DNA of 64,000 nt, taken from positions 60,178,084 through 60,242,083 of the forward strand of contig CM026426.1 of NCBI GenBank assembly GCA_014871385.1, read 5' to 3'. The DNA is from Ceratodon purpureus. Lineage: Eukaryota > Streptophyta > Bryopsida > Pseudoditrichales > Ditrichaceae. Shown here piece by piece: positions 1 through 11,520 of the stretch; the stretch's first letter is position 1, and each line of letters begins with the position of its first letter. The notes below the pieces were generated by a model. The model had not been told where the DNA came from. It did not search any database and saw nothing but the letters and a program-made list of their open reading frames with translations. The position numbers and the translations under genes were made by a program.

Positions 1-2922
1 CGCATGAAACGTCTTCATGGCGGGAAAAAAAAGGCACCGGGGAGATACACGGATAAGGAATGGGGATCAATAAATAAGTACTGGGATTCTGCAGACTCCA
101 AGCAGGAATCTGAGAGAATGTCCGAGAGAAGAAGTAAAGTGGCCCACAATCCTCGCGTAGGCCGTCAGGGTTACGCAGGTAAAGCCGCAAAGCTGGTGAG
201 TGTCTACAATGCTGGTTCTTGTGTTTCTCAGTTTCGTGTATCTGATGTAATGAGATTATTGAATACTTTCACCTTGGTATTAAGTTTTTATCCGTAGTAC
301 TGATTCGCATACACTTGAATTTATTTTGATAATGTACATTTCTAGAAGAGAGAGCAAGACGGACAACCTGGATTAGTGGAAGTTGCCGATGAACTAAAAA
401 TTTCACACGAGAACACCCGAAGCCAGGTAGGAACTCTTTCTTCTGCATGTTTGGGAATTGAAGGGAAGTTTCTTAATTCATATCAGTAGGGGTATCAGGT
501 CAATGTTTATGTCGTATGTAATCTACAAAGTTCATTTCCGAAAAATTTATCGATTTCATTGATTCTGTAGATTATGTTTATTTCAGAGTAGGTGCTGAAA
601 GTATGCTGATGAGTGCAATAATATTCGTTTACATGTGGTTGTACGTTTATAAACAAATAAAATGTTAAAGTAGGGGCATGTCTTTAATTGTCGACTCTAT
701 GGTTTTAGATATTGGAGACTGTGTCTTCAGTACTTGTTCTTTATGCAGTAGTGATGGATTACTGACAAAGTATCTGACCCCGACCGAAAAGGACATGGAC
801 TGGAAGAACTCTCGGCGTCTTTCTGCCATGGAGCGCAATCAGGCGGAGACAAACAACCGGCTCGCGAATTTGCAGAACATTTTGGAATCAGTGCTCAGTA
901 GTATTACAGGTAAACATGATGGAGATGTTGGACTTGTGAACCGGACATGCAGTGCAGATGCAGGTGAAGCGAGTGTAAAACTGAAGACACCAACGTCACC
1001 TGTTCTTTACAAAACCGATGGTATACAAGACCAAGACAGGTATTGGGATATCCTCTGCAAATCCTCCGATGAAGAAGGCAATGAACAGGGGGATCTCATC
1101 AGAGAAAATGTCAAGAAATCTGTGTCCAACCAGAAGGTAAGCCATTCAAGTTCAAACACATGGTGACTTGACCATATCCTGTGTATGACAAAGAAGCACT
1201 ATAACCGGCACAATTTTGTGTGAACCCTTATATTACACACTTATATAAAATGGATCAAAATGTTACGTATGCTGAAATTTGGTTTGTTTTTGTGAATGAT
1301 ATTATTTGGGCAGTGAAATTGGCGAAAACGACTGACTACAGAAGGGACTGTATTTGTCTGCATTGCTGTGACTACCCTTAAATGCTTGAAATATTGTCTG
1401 ACTCATTAGATTCATGGATGGGTACTTATCTGCAGATTTGCAGTGATGATGACCTTGTCGAATTTTCGAAAGGGAAATCAAAATCCGCAAAAGTGATGGT
1501 AAAATTACTGGCCTTCCAACAAATTTAACGTTAAATTTGTTTTCTCTGCTTACAAGGAATCTTTGTCCTTATGCGCTTCTAACTTGACTCAACGTAGGAT
1601 GTATCTGGCTAAAGTTGCTAAGATAAGTGACTCTACCTTTCCCATGTGTTTCAATTCTGCAGAATTATATAATTTTTTCGTTTTCAAAGTGGGATGTAGG
1701 GTAATGCCAGTTGCATTCGGATAATAATTATAAACTGTAGCACATGTGAATGCAGGATCGGCTTCGACCGGGACAGATCAATGACAGAGAAACGGTAACC
1801 CAGGTTAGTACCGTCTCGTCCTCACTGGGAGATGTACTGAGCCACACCTTTTTTTGAAATCCAAGATGTTCTTACGTTAGCAATCTGAAACATTTGCCTT
1901 TTTTATGCTTGATTGATTGTAATCTGATGAAACGTAAGAAATGTATGTTATGGTAATTAGTCTAGAACGTCGTAGTTATCTCCGAACCATCTTCTGTCCA
2001 GTAACCATTTCAATAAGTCTACACAACAAAATTACGACTCCACTGGTCTCAGTCTAAACCTAGTATAAGAGTACACTAAGTATAGTGTGGACGTTGTACG
2101 TATGATAGAAATCCTCTTATAACTTGCATACACTGGCATGACTAAACGTTTACCTTGTTGTTGTGAGTCGTTTCCACTTGCGGAGAGTCTAATGAAGATA
2201 GTGAAGAAACATACTATTGTTCATACAGGTCGAATCTTTCAAATTGAATGTCTTATCATAGATAATGAAATAGGCAGTTGCCATTAACACTATGAAGTTC
2301 CAGCGTATATTCTCGTCGCAGTTGATGGCACGTACAATTCCCTCTACGTTTCAGTTCCTCTGATCGAATATGGTGATTGAGGTTGTATGGGTTCATATGT
2401 TACAGGCGAAAAATGGTACTACTGAAGGAGTACAGTCATCGACTTCAAACATCACAAAGGTAACGATATCTACATTGCAATCTTGACTTTAGGCAATGTA
2501 TCAGAGGATGTCATATGCGGGAAACCTATGACATTTTTTGAATTCAATTTTTTTTTTTTTCTTTTGTCTTTTTTTCTATTTTTTATTTTATTTTTAATTA
2601 ATCTGATGACTTCTTCGCGTTCGTATACATAGGCACTGATGTTACAATATTGTCGCAGTTGCAAGTCGGTGACAAAGTCTGGCTGGCGCATAAGGAGGAC
2701 CCAGTGATACGGGTAGCGACTGGCGTTGTCATCGGAATGGGTGGGTCAGGCGTATTTCACAATCGTCCTATCCCACCAAAGTTTGTGCGGGTGGAGTTGA
2801 AGACGGTCGGAGTGAATGTACCTCTATTGGTTCCTGTAGAGGAAGCTGAACAGGAGAATTTGAATGACGCAGTCGGTTCCAGCGTTCTATGGTTGGAGCA
2901 TCTCACCATCTTGGACAAGTGA
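1..2922 (+). CDS. Ptta/En/Spm (TNP-like) transposon protein, 3' half, six exons
   Basis: Partial gene entering from the left. Exons inferred from GT..AG sites and an open frame: 1-195, 346-426, about 771-1136 (acceptor uncertain), 1756-1803, 2406-2459, 2659-2922 (TGA). Every intron that can be placed is phase 0. Exon 1 encodes a basic stretch (SERRSKVAHNPRVGRQGYAG) resembling the conserved core of the plant Ptta/En/Spm transposase family, where Ser-Lys-x-Asn-Arg is followed by His-x-x-Gly. Exon 3 is a short coiled coil (MERNQAETNNRLANLQ). The last exon (WLAHKEDP, VIGMGGSGVFHN, IPPKFVRVELKTV) resembles the small C-terminal domain of plant transposon proteins of this class. In CACTA elements such proteins bind subterminal DNA. 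No stop or frameshift lies inside the proposed exons, so the gene may be functional. Family call is from motif recognition; splice sites are inferred. Confidence 0.62.
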
Positions 2923-3356
2923 TAGATTTCTCCCCGGCTGATTTGTAATGTCTGTTAAAGAATGGATTGTGATAGTTGGGCAACGGTTGGTTATGTGTTG
3001 ACAGTGAGACATGTATTGGGCAAGAATTTGTGGAAGTAGAGTCTACATTTCAGAAAGCCGCCTTTTTTTTGGATGAGGCTGATGTGGCGACACATAGAAC
3101 GAGGGGAGGTAATCTGTGTTTTCAGCTGGGAAGCGGATGTCCCCATGAAAGGGGCTGATTGTTGGTTACTTCATTTCTTATGTAATGGAACTGGTTCCCC
3201 TCGTTGGGGTCATGTTTTAATCTCACGGAAACAAATGGCAGTGACGATATCCAAGTGGCTAGATCTGCTAGAGCTCGATTGTAATATATCAAATTTTAAA
3301 AAAATAAAATAAAATAAGAAAACACCAGAACAGACTAATCAAATTCATCCACGCGG

Positions 3357-3649
3357 CATTCAATTACTAGCGAGGATGCAATCCGAGAGTTACGGGATCG
3401 CCAAGCACTGAATGAGGATTTGTTGCCGGGTGGCACTGTCGGAATCGGAGCAGATAAGATTGCTCTTGGCAAAGACAGCCGTAATGAACAAAACAACTTA
3501 GATGATCAACCGCAGTAGTTCATGTATCGAAACTTGAACAGCGAAAGATTCTGAGTGATTGTCACGGAATCATGGAAATTGTAGAACTCAACAACCGAGA
3601 TGTACAAATTGCAATGTCCCACCTACGCGGATACTCGAACAGGCAGTAA
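3357..3649 (+). pseudogene. Remnant coding sequence, unknown family
   Basis: Two short open stretches in different frames read like one decayed protein end: 3357-3518 (contains ITSEDAIRELRDRQ and GGTVGIGADKIALG, ends TAG) and 3524-3649 (KLEQRKILSDCHGIMEI, then VELNNRDVQIAMSHLRGY, ends TAA). Composition is protein-like and the second part is predicted helical. It lies just left of the gene A transposon block and may be the last exon of a host or En/Spm-type gene cut by that insertion. I do not recognise the family. The interval 2923-3356 is AT-rich with no supported gene. Confidence 0.3.
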
Positions 3650-3654
3650 CTCCG

Positions 3655-3780
3655 AGAAACCAGTTTACGACTTGGGTAAATTGGTCTTAAATGACCCAGT
3701 TACTGGAATGACCAGTCCGTATTGACTAGGTCATTTTTCAGGGACACTGTCCTTAATGACACCAAATTCAGTCATTTTCT
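3655..3780. repeat. Short inverted-repeat cluster (AATGACC/GGTCATT)
   Basis: Several copies of AATGACC and its complement GGTCATT, together with ACCAG/ACTGG words, lie within 130 bp beyond the stop codon of gene A. They could be subterminal repeats at the left edge of the element carrying gene A, or a small foldback element. No clear CAnGGTTGT end is visible here, so the boundary is unresolved. Confidence 0.35.
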
Positions 3781-3785
3781 CAGTC

Positions 3786-5873
3786 CTAAAAGACCAAATT
3801 CCTACTAGTGTCTAGCGCCCAGTCAATGACCCCTTCTTTATTTTTGGAACTATGTAATGTGCGCTCCATCATTTCTCCTACATCGCGCCATATCGTGATT
3901 TTTGTAGCATCCTCCATGCCCTTGGCTGCTGCCTCGTTATACTTCTGTAAAGATGATTGGATAGCTTCTTCGACATCCATGGAAGTAATTGCACATTTCT
4001 TCATATCCTGTTGTGCTCTAGAGACTATTGTCTCCTTATCTCGTAGTTTGTGGACCCAACCAAGCCATGATAATGCCCTTATGGAAGATGGTGTATCATC
4101 TACCATCTGTATGGTGGTCTTCAGCCTTTCCAGTTCCGTACGAGCCTCGTCTCTTTCCCTTCTAGCGACCTCCAAATCCCGTAAAAGAATGTCTAATTCT
4201 TTTGAATCATCCATTGGCCCTTTTCTCCTATCCTCATGTCTTGGTATTGCTTGGCTAGAGCCAATGTCCAGTGGAACTGGACCAGATGTCATTTTAGACT
4301 TCTGAGACGCCATCCCTTGTGTGGCCCCATCTCCACTCTTATTTGAAAATTTAGAAAGGCCAAGGTCATCGGAATCCTCACCATCGCTCAGTACTTCAAT
4401 GATACGATCCTTTCCTTCTACCTTCACCACTTCCTTCTTCACCGTAGGCTTCACTTCTTTTGTTTTGTTTTTCTCCTTATCTACCGGGTGGTAGATTTTG
4501 CACTCTTCCAATTGTGCACTCCAATTCATCTTCACTATGTCCAAGCTTTTTTTCAAACTCTTGATTAGTTGCGTTGCCTCCATTAAATCCTTACTCAGGG
4601 CCACGTTCTCTTCGCCTAATTTTACACGGTCTTCCAGAAGTGGCTTAATGGAAGATGCCAAAGTCCCAAAGCCGAGGGCACCCTGTATCATGCCCGGAGT
4701 GATACTTCCAAATGCATGAGCCATATTTATGAGATTTGGTGCCATAGCGCCTAATACGGAAGCCCCTTCTTTCAGGGTGTGTGCAATCTTCAACACATTA
4801 TGAATTTGTTGCACTTCCTCCGTGGTTTTTCCTGCATCGTCTCCCTCCGTGGTATTCTCTAAGCCCCCACGCTGTTCATCTGAGGACACCTCCGTCAATT
4901 TGATGCTAAAATCTAGTAACTCCTTCAATGATTCGTTGTTTGGCATCGACTTCACCAGCTCCATAATCTCCAAAATGGAATGAACTGCATCCTTTGTGCT
5001 ATCCTCTTCGGTACGCACTTGTACTATTGCCAAGGAACTTGGACCATCATCCACTGAACGAGGCTTGGAGCATCCGGCTTCCGCAGCCGTAAGATGTGTT
5101 GAACAGTCATTGTCCACCTCCACTTCCACCTCATCTACGGCTGCCTTGCCCTTTGTATCGTTGGAAGATTTCACCGTGATTCCCAGGTCTGCTCTAGGAA
5201 TAGTAGGGACATTAGTTTCCGTGGCAACGGGGAACATCGTAGCGATCACATTGGCAATGGCAACGGGCTTCTTTTCCTCTGGACGATGCGGAGTTTCATT
5301 CTGTAATTTTTTTACTTCATTCTTCGGAAAGCTCTTTAGATGTGGCCACTGCCGCTTTCGGAACTCCGCTACGACCTTCTGCGCTTGCAAAGGATCGATC
5401 AGATATAAATCCGGAATGTCTCTTACCATCCATCCAATTTGCAACGGCCTGTCTTTCGTAGTGGGGTACGTACACCAACTAATCTTCCGCTTCAATATTA
5501 GCTCCGCATATACCATACTGCAAATGGTATAATTGAAATGGCCTTTGGTGGGCTTACGTTGCCCAAACATAGTAGTCCAGACCTCATATGCTCGATGCAA
5601 GAAATGGTCATCCATGCATGACCAGGGCTTGCAAGTAAAAGTCCGTGTGTTCAAATCGTGTTCTTCTCGGGGCCACAACTTGTCAATGTGATACATCTTC
5701 ACATACTTCTTGCACTCCTTGAAAGTCCAGAAAATCTCCCCTACAGATTCCCAACCTTCTTCTGCTACAATGTTTTTGTTGTCTGAGATCTCCCAAGAAA
5801 AGTTGTGGCACGTTCCCTTCGGCCAATTCTTCTTCCCGGTTCCTCCAATCTCATCATGTTGCGGATTTGCCAT
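3786..5873 (-). CDS. Gene A: MVYAE-domain coiled-coil cargo protein without RING finger
   Basis: Intact 695-aa ORF starting at ATG 5873. The N-terminal ~150 residues share the layout of the cargo genes at 19552 and 35242: a Cys-led helix (CKKYVKMYHIDKLWP), an aromatic middle, then ICSMVYAELIL followed by W. I call this the MVYAE domain; I know no named family for it. The middle (about 160-330) is low-complexity and acidic. About 360-420 is a small hydrophobic Gly/Ala-rich stretch (GMIQGALGFGTLASS). Coiled-coil segments follow near 430-480 and 555-590. Unlike its relatives it has no C-terminal Cys/His finger. Upstream are a TATA-like box at 6123-6132 and a GGCCGTCC array. It is divergently arranged with gene B across an AT-rich spacer, mirroring kinase/RING in elements 1 and 2. 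Function unknown; an uninterrupted 695-codon frame in a decayed neighbourhood suggests it is, or recently was, expressed. Confidence 0.7.
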   Translation of the reverse strand: MANPQHDEIGGTGKKNWPKGTCHNFSWEISDNKNIVAEEGWESVGEIFWTFKECKKYVKMYHIDKLWPREEHDLNTRTFTCKPWSCMDDHFLHRAYEVWTTMFGQRKPTKGHFNYTICSMVYAELILKRKISWCTYPTTKDRPLQIGWMVRDIPDLYLIDPLQAQKVVAEFRKRQWPHLKSFPKNEVKKLQNETPHRPEEKKPVAIANVIATMFPVATETNVPTIPRADLGITVKSSNDTKGKAAVDEVEVEVDNDCSTHLTAAEAGCSKPRSVDDGPSSLAIVQVRTEEDSTKDAVHSILEIMELVKSMPNNESLKELLDFSIKLTEVSSDEQRGGLENTTEGDDAGKTTEEVQQIHNVLKIAHTLKEGASVLGAMAPNLINMAHAFGSITPGMIQGALGFGTLASSIKPLLEDRVKLGEENVALSKDLMEATQLIKSLKKSLDIVKMNWSAQLEECKIYHPVDKEKNKTKEVKPTVKKEVVKVEGKDRIIEVLSDGEDSDDLGLSKFSNKSGDGATQGMASQKSKMTSGPVPLDIGSSQAIPRHEDRRKGPMDDSKELDILLRDLEVARRERDEARTELERLKTTIQMVDDTPSSIRALSWLGWVHKLRDKETIVSRAQQDMKKCAITSMDVEEAIQSSLQKYNEAAAKGMEDATKITIWRDVGEMMERTLHSSKNKEGVIDWALDTSRNLVF

Positions 5874-6109
5874 AGTAACCTCGTTTTAAACAAAAACGTA
5901 AAGGTTTTGTTTTAAAGAAAACAAGGAGTTGATAAATGACGGTTTACAAAACAACAAATGCAGAAAATTCAAAAACTCCCCCCCCCCCCCCCTCACAATA
6001 AAAATGGACCCCCATCTCCTCACCCCCACGTACCAACAAGCTCCCAAATGAATTGGGAAACTGTAGCAATAGGAGACGGACTATTGAGGAGAGTGAAGTG
6101 AGGAAGTGG

Positions 6110-6640
6110 GGGACGGCCGTCGCCATATATGGCGACGGCCTCCAACCCTACGGCCGTCCCCTCGAGCCTAGGGTGTCGGCCCCCGATCCTACGGCCGCGG
6201 CCAATGGCCGTCGTCCCGAACCTGAAGACGGCCGTTCGGGGCCGTCGGGTCGAAGGCCACGGTGACGGCCGCGGAGGCCCGTGCCTCCGCGACCGTTGGA
6301 TCGGGCCGTCTCCTCGGCGACGGCCGCCGATGGCGGCCATCGCCGAGGGGACGACCTTGGAGGCAACCCCCGAGGGGGCGGCTTGCGGCCCTCCAATAGC
6401 GGCCGTCTCCGCGGCCATCGCCGTCCGATGGCGGCCGACCGCGCGGGGACGGCCGCGGAGACGGCCCCGTCGACGACAGCCCGCGGCCGTCCGATCGGGG
6501 CTGTCTCCAAGGCGACGGCCGTTCGATCACGGCCGCGGTTGAAGGGCCGTCCCCGCGGACGGCCCCTTGCGGAGACGGCCCACGGCCGTGGAGACGGCCC
6601 CCGACCGTGGGGACGAGGCCGTCGCGGCCGCGGGTAATTT
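6110..6640. promoter_or_regulatory. GC-rich GGCCGTCC array and TATA box upstream of gene A
   Basis: About 530 bp of near-continuous GGCCGTC/GACGGCC words, many joined as palindromes such as GGCCGTCCCCGCGG. It lies directly upstream of gene A, with a TATA-like CCATATATGG at 6123-6132 on the gene-proximal side. The same motif sits upstream of gene B (9400-9800) and kinase X (26230-26326 continuing at 38311). Between the TATA box and the ATG is a poly-C tract (about 5977-5992), as in the leader of kinase X (about 26071-26089). Long ORFs here on both strands are artefacts of GC bias. Confidence 0.65.
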
Positions 6641-6649
6641 CCCCCCCCC

Positions 6650-9110
6650 CTTCCCCCCCCCCCCCTTTTTTTAAATACAAATGATAAAAACATATAATGC
6701 TACATCTTCCGACCACATATTAAACTAAACCTGTTAATTTCTTTCACCAATTAAAATCAGAACAGCAGTTAATGTTAACATGAATTAAAATACTTCATGG
6801 TATGCAAAGCATCTTAATTCTTCAACGAGTCATTATTACGTACGCTCCACCGAAGTTAATGTATGTGTCATTTATTCGAATCATTCTTTCTGTTGTTTCT
6901 ATCGTACGCATTTCATGCTGTCTACCATCGCACTCCAGAAGTTCCTTGGAGAAATCGAACTCATCTAAACCTGTTTCAGAAATTGTAATCTTAATAGTTC
7001 TCCGTCTTCTTATTCTCCACTTTGAATTTTTGTTTTTTTAAATACATAAATACTTCTATTATACTTTCATTAAACGGCTTCATATTCTCAATTTAATTCG
7101 AGTTACCATCTCTTTATGTACTTTTAACGTTCCTCCCTCTATACAATTTCCACTTTCGAATATGGTTTTCATTTACTTCTTCTTTATTTTCCTCTATGTT
7201 TATTCCTCCCTAGTTTATGCCCTTTTTTTAACGTCTAATTTGTCTAATCTACCACTCCAACCCTCGAAGCTCCATAAATGTCATTGTTGAATTTCTTCCT
7301 TTCATATTGTTTCGAACGTTCGTATTTCGATTTATTTCCTCCATGACCCATGTCAAAGTATATTTTACTAATTCGACCACTATTCCACCATTTTACTAAT
7401 TCTACCCTACTGCTTTAGTTTTGAATTATATTCTACTAGATGTACCCTTCTGCTTTAGTTTTTATTAAGTACTGTACCCCTCTTTCATATATACGTTTTG
7501 AACTCTCCATGTATCTCTACATCATGGCCGACTTCTATTTCTTCTAATAATTATAATTTCGATTCTTTCCCTCTCAAACTATTTTTTTTCGTCTATTATT
7601 TCGATGGTTCACTCATTTGTTTACTTATGAATATACTTCTACTTCACAGTCTTCCCAAAGTGTATCGATACGTTATTTCTTAATATTACACCCGTCGTCG
7701 TTATAGTTCTAATATTCATATCCGTCCTCAAACCTCTTATTCTTTGTGTTGTTCATTAATTTAATTAATTACTATTCCGAAACAATACCACCCTACCAAA
7801 CATCTTTCATCAGTATGTTTAGTATTCCAATAATATATATATATTTCTAAAATTATGTCCCGTCAATATACGTTTTCGTGTAATAATTTTATTTCCGTAC
7901 TTGTAGCTCCAAGTATTTCACGTCGTGACTTTTTAATTTTTCCTTGGTACAGTATAGTCTATGTGTCTCTATGAATTATCGTGTTTGTTAAATTCTCTCA
8001 TTGTGTCATTAGTAAGTGATTACTTTTGTACGTATATACTATACATTGTACAAGTTAGAATCCAATTCCATATTTATATTTACGTTAAAGTGTATATGAA
8101 TAAACATATATTCCTATAGTATATAATGTAAATGTCTTACCTAATTTATTTATTTTATTTCATATAAGTTGCAAGGTACAACTCAATTCTGGGCGTTGGA
8201 AACTAGAATTGTTTATAAAAACAATGATTTCAATTTTAGTCGTTCACAAATTGGCATTATTCAGTGACGATTGAATGTTTTGTGTTTTTGTTTTGTTTTT
8301 TACTATTATCCCTTCCTCAACTCATAATGTGAGCTAGTGATTTTTTTTTTTTAATGTTAACAGAGTACTAGGTTATGGGAGTGTGTAAAATAAAAGACAT
8401 AAAAGTGCAAGGAGAGTTTTTATATTTCATATAACTCTAAACCAGGCATGAGAAATTAGAATTGGACCATTTGTTATGAAAACAATGATTTGAGTTTTAT
8501 TCCTCCCATGAATTCCATAATCCCAGGAGAATTGAATGTTTTTTTTTTTTTGTTTTTTTAATTTATTATTATCTCCAGTTTCTCTCATAATCTAAACTAC
8601 TATTTATGTTTTTATTTTTGATTTTATCAAAATACCAAAGAACGGGAGTATGTAAAATTAAAGAAATAAAACTGGGGTAAATCATTCCATAAAAAATTAG
8701 AGTCAAAGAATCTATATAAATATTTTCATTGTGTACCACTATTCGAGAAGAAATTGGATCTATATTTCTAGGAGATTTATGAAACCGTAAACCGGTAAAA
8801 TATAAATGCAAATCTCTTAACCATTTAAACAGTTGCACCGCATGAAAAACCAAGTGTGTACATGAATTTATGCGTTGAATTACTTCTAATGCATTCTCTC
8901 CGCGATGTTCCTCTTATCATCTCGATGTTGACATTTACTCTTTTGATTCGTTAGTATAAAATGTTAATTCATTACCGTATGCTAAAACATGAGTAACTTC
9001 GTTTCTTTAAATGAGAATTCGTAAAAACTGTTTTAGTATACCCACAATGTTTATGATTCTTTCCATTCAATAGGATATATATTCTTCTTCATAAACGTGT
9101 TCACATTATT
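6650..9110. repeat. AT-rich, pyrimidine-skewed spacer between divergent genes A and B
   Basis: No convincing gene. The plus strand is rich in T and C (runs of TTCGT, CCTCC, TTTATTT). From about 8160 to 8700 there is an imperfect direct repeat of roughly 250 bp: words around ACAATGATTT, TTGAATGTTTT, a long T run and GGGAGTGTGTAAAAT recur near 8225-8390 and 8480-8660. It occupies the same place as the tandem-repeat spacers of elements 1 and 2. Confidence 0.5.
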
Positions 9111-9399
9111 TGTAGATCTTAGGGGGTTATCCACCCCCAAAGAACCAAAATATCACATAGTTCATTGGATCCCAATTTCAAACGTCGATCCCACCTCCCC
9201 GATCACAGGATCTTCAGGACATTCCCCACAATATCCGGGATATGTCTGAATTTTCCATTTGTAGGAGATATGCTGTCCAAACAATCCCAAGTGGGATTGT
9301 TAAGGACAAGAAGGAAGGGGGAGAGTAGGGGAGGAGAGGGGGGGAGGAGAGGAGAGAAAACACAAGGGAAGGGGAGTTCCTTCGACCCTCCCCCCCCCC

Positions 9400-9862
9400 C
9401 CTCCCCCCCGGCCGTCCCCGGGGACGGCCGCGGCCGACACCGCGGTCGCAGCCCCCCGACCCCAGGGTCGGCCGCGGCCGTCCCCGCGGGGTCGGACAAG
9501 GCCGTCCCCGGGGACGGCCACGGCGGACCCCGCGGTCGGAAGGGCCGTCCGCGTGGACGGCCGTGGCCGACCACGCCGCTGCAGCCTCGGACCGCGGGGT
9601 GGAGCACGGCCGTCCCCGCGGTTGGCCGCGGCCAACCCCGGGGACGGCCGTCCACGTGGTCGGCCGTCCCGATCGCGGGGCGGCGGTCCACGGACGCACC
9701 CTTTGGGAAGCGGTCGCGGCCGCGATCCTGGACGGTCGCGACCGGTCCCGCGACGGACCAGTTACGGCCGTTGGATTCTCCATTCTTCGAGATCCAACGG
9801 CCGTAGGGGGGATGTCGTTTGACCTAAGTCGCTGTCTAGGGGTTTGGGCCAGCATAAAAGGC
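9400..9862. promoter_or_regulatory. GC-rich GGCCGTCC array and TATA box upstream of gene B
   Basis: About 400 bp of GGCCGTCCCCGGGGACGGCC-type palindromic repeats (9405-9800), then a TATA-like CATAAAAG at 9853-9860, then about 340 bp to the ATG of gene B at 10204. The array-TATA-leader order and leader length match the RING genes of elements 1 and 2, where TATA to ATG is 342 bp in both. Confidence 0.65.
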
Positions 9863-10203
9863 TCGCCCTGCTTCCTTTTTCTTCACTTGGGTGCTCGTGC
9901 TACATGTGCTGGATTTACTTCAGCTCAGTTGCGTTCCTCCAAGCTTTTTCTACTTCCCCACGGGTTATCGTGGGATTGTGTTTAGGGTTGTGAGCACCGT
10001 ATGTTGGTTATTATGAAACCAACAATATAGTGCTTCATACGTACGATTTTTTGGCAGGAGTTCTGGGTTTTGTTTCAGTCCTTATGCACTAGATATATAC
10101 GAGATTAAATCAACTTTTATACGGTGGGGAGAAGTTACAGCCATTGTTACAAGGTTGGTTCGATACACGGTATTCACAGCTACTCGCTTACCGGACTTTC
10201 GCC

Positions 10204-10875
10204 ATGCCTCGTAACGACCGGGGAGGATCCTCCACTCATAAAAGGAAACACCCCTTGGATCCATACGCTACGAATGACCCTGATTGTGTAGCAGAGTTTG
10301 GATGGGAGGGGGAACCATCACCATGGCGGATGGTAACTTGCAAGGAATATGTCAAGATGAAGCACCTCATGAAGTAGATCCCAGTACATCTACGTACCGA
10401 GGCTGCGGGGAAACAGGCAACACAGGGAGAGATCAGGACCGACAATTGTGAAAGTAATCATTTTAAAATTAGATACAACGAGGTGTTTCGAGCAGCTAAT
10501 ATCCAGAACTCCCGACCCCATATCATGTTGTATTCGAATATGGCAATGGTGTACGCGGAGATAGTCTTACACAAGAGGGTTGACTGGACCACAGTCTCGG
10601 GCCTGAGGACAGATAGAATGAACAGAGACAGCATGGATCTTGTAAAAGACTGGGTTGGACATAGCGATTGTCCCCCACTACATATTTCAAACCGTCGGAG
10701 TCCACCGGCACAAGATGCAGGAATACAAACTCTAGCCATCGAATATTATGATGAGGAACAGGAGAGACGTCGTCTAAGCTATGATGATGAAGACAACTAT
10801 CGAGGGCGTCGCTCAAACGAAAATCCCAGGAATCGCAGAGGGCATCGTGGCAGAGAGTCATCGCGTACCATCCAT
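10204..10875 (+). pseudogene. Gene B, 5' half: MVYAE-domain cargo protein, split by giant hAT element 1
   Basis: ATG at 10204. The frame runs to 10875 with one internal TAG at 10375-10377, where relatives have a Trp nearby, so a TGG to TAG change is likely. The N-terminal domain has CKEYVKMKHL and MAMVYAEIVLHKRVDW, matching the cargo family of RING1, RING2, gene A and gene C. Downstream it is Arg/Tyr/Asp-rich. At 10876 the coding sequence meets the 5' end of element 1 exactly at a codon boundary and resumes in frame at 22695 if one target duplication is removed. Long ORFs crossing 10876 are spurious. Confidence 0.75.
10868..10875. repeat. Target-site duplication of element 1, left (right copy 22687-22694)
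   Basis: CCATCCAT on the left and CCAACCAT on the right: 7 of 8 identical. Removing the element plus one copy joins gene B in frame. Confidence 0.85.
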
Positions 10876-11091
10876 CAGGGTTGTTCATGGGACAAAAGGA
10901 CCGGTCCGTCCGTTCGGTCCGCTCGTCCGTCCGTTAGGGGTCAGGGGAGGTCCGTTTGACCAGGACTTACGGTTGACCACCCAAATGGTGAAATGGGAGT
11001 TACCTTGGCCACCTAGGATGCCACGCGTCTGACATGTCACCAAATATTCCACATATATAGTTGACTCCGGGGATGACGTGGCTAAGAGGAA

Positions 11092-11218
11092 GGGCGCCAA
11101 CGCCTTGAGTGAGAAGGGCGCGAGCGGCTGTGAGGGGGGGCGCGAGCGTCTTGGGAAGGGGGGCGCGAGCGTCTTGGGAAGGGGGGCGCGAGCGACTGGG
11201 AGGGGCGCGGGCGGGGGA
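11092..11218. repeat. Element 1 left subterminal GC array (G-rich on +)
   Basis: Repeats of GGGGGGCGCGAGCG separated by short spacers such as TCTTGGGAA, just inside the 5' end and beyond the 3' end of the transposase gene. Polarity is G-rich on the plus strand, as in the second array (15040-15372) and opposite to the three arrays in the right half. Confidence 0.7.
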
Positions 11219-11384
11219 CAAGAATCAAGCATTGAAGGAAATTAAGACATGACAGAAGTTTTCATAGTGACATAAATGAGAGAAGTTTCAATTCATGTCG
11301 AAACAAAATTACATTCAATAGCCTTAGCTAATGTTTTATGGACATTGACTAAGGTTAACATATAAGTATCTACGTATAAAATTT

Positions 11385-11387
<3 letters not shown>

Positions 11388-11464
<77 letters not shown>
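11388..11464. repeat. (TA)n microsatellite
   Basis: About 75 bp of uninterrupted TA dinucleotides in element 1. The equivalent site in element 2 (about 27013-27035) has only about 22 bp, showing length drift between the two copies. Confidence 0.95.
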
Positions 11465-11469
<5 letters not shown>

Positions 11470-11520
11470 TTTTTTGTGATTTTTTAAAATTATTTTGGAG
11501 ACATATATATTATACTTTCT

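Noticed and set aside
3739..3752. CAGGGACACTGTCC as possible left end of element X
   Set aside because: Does not fit CAnGGTTGT, and the preceding 8 bases match neither CACAAAAT nor CTGTGGAT.
6020..6716. Several overlapping long ORFs on both strands (Arg/Gly/Pro-rich)
   Set aside because: They translate a GGCCGTCC repeat array in all frames; high GC removes stop codons. No motif or start context supports a gene.
9165..9985. ORFs of 110-213 aa on both strands
   Set aside because: Same GC-array artefact upstream of gene B.
10483..10959. 158-aa ORF continuing past 10876
   Set aside because: The last 28 codons are inside element 1; the real frame resumes at 22695.
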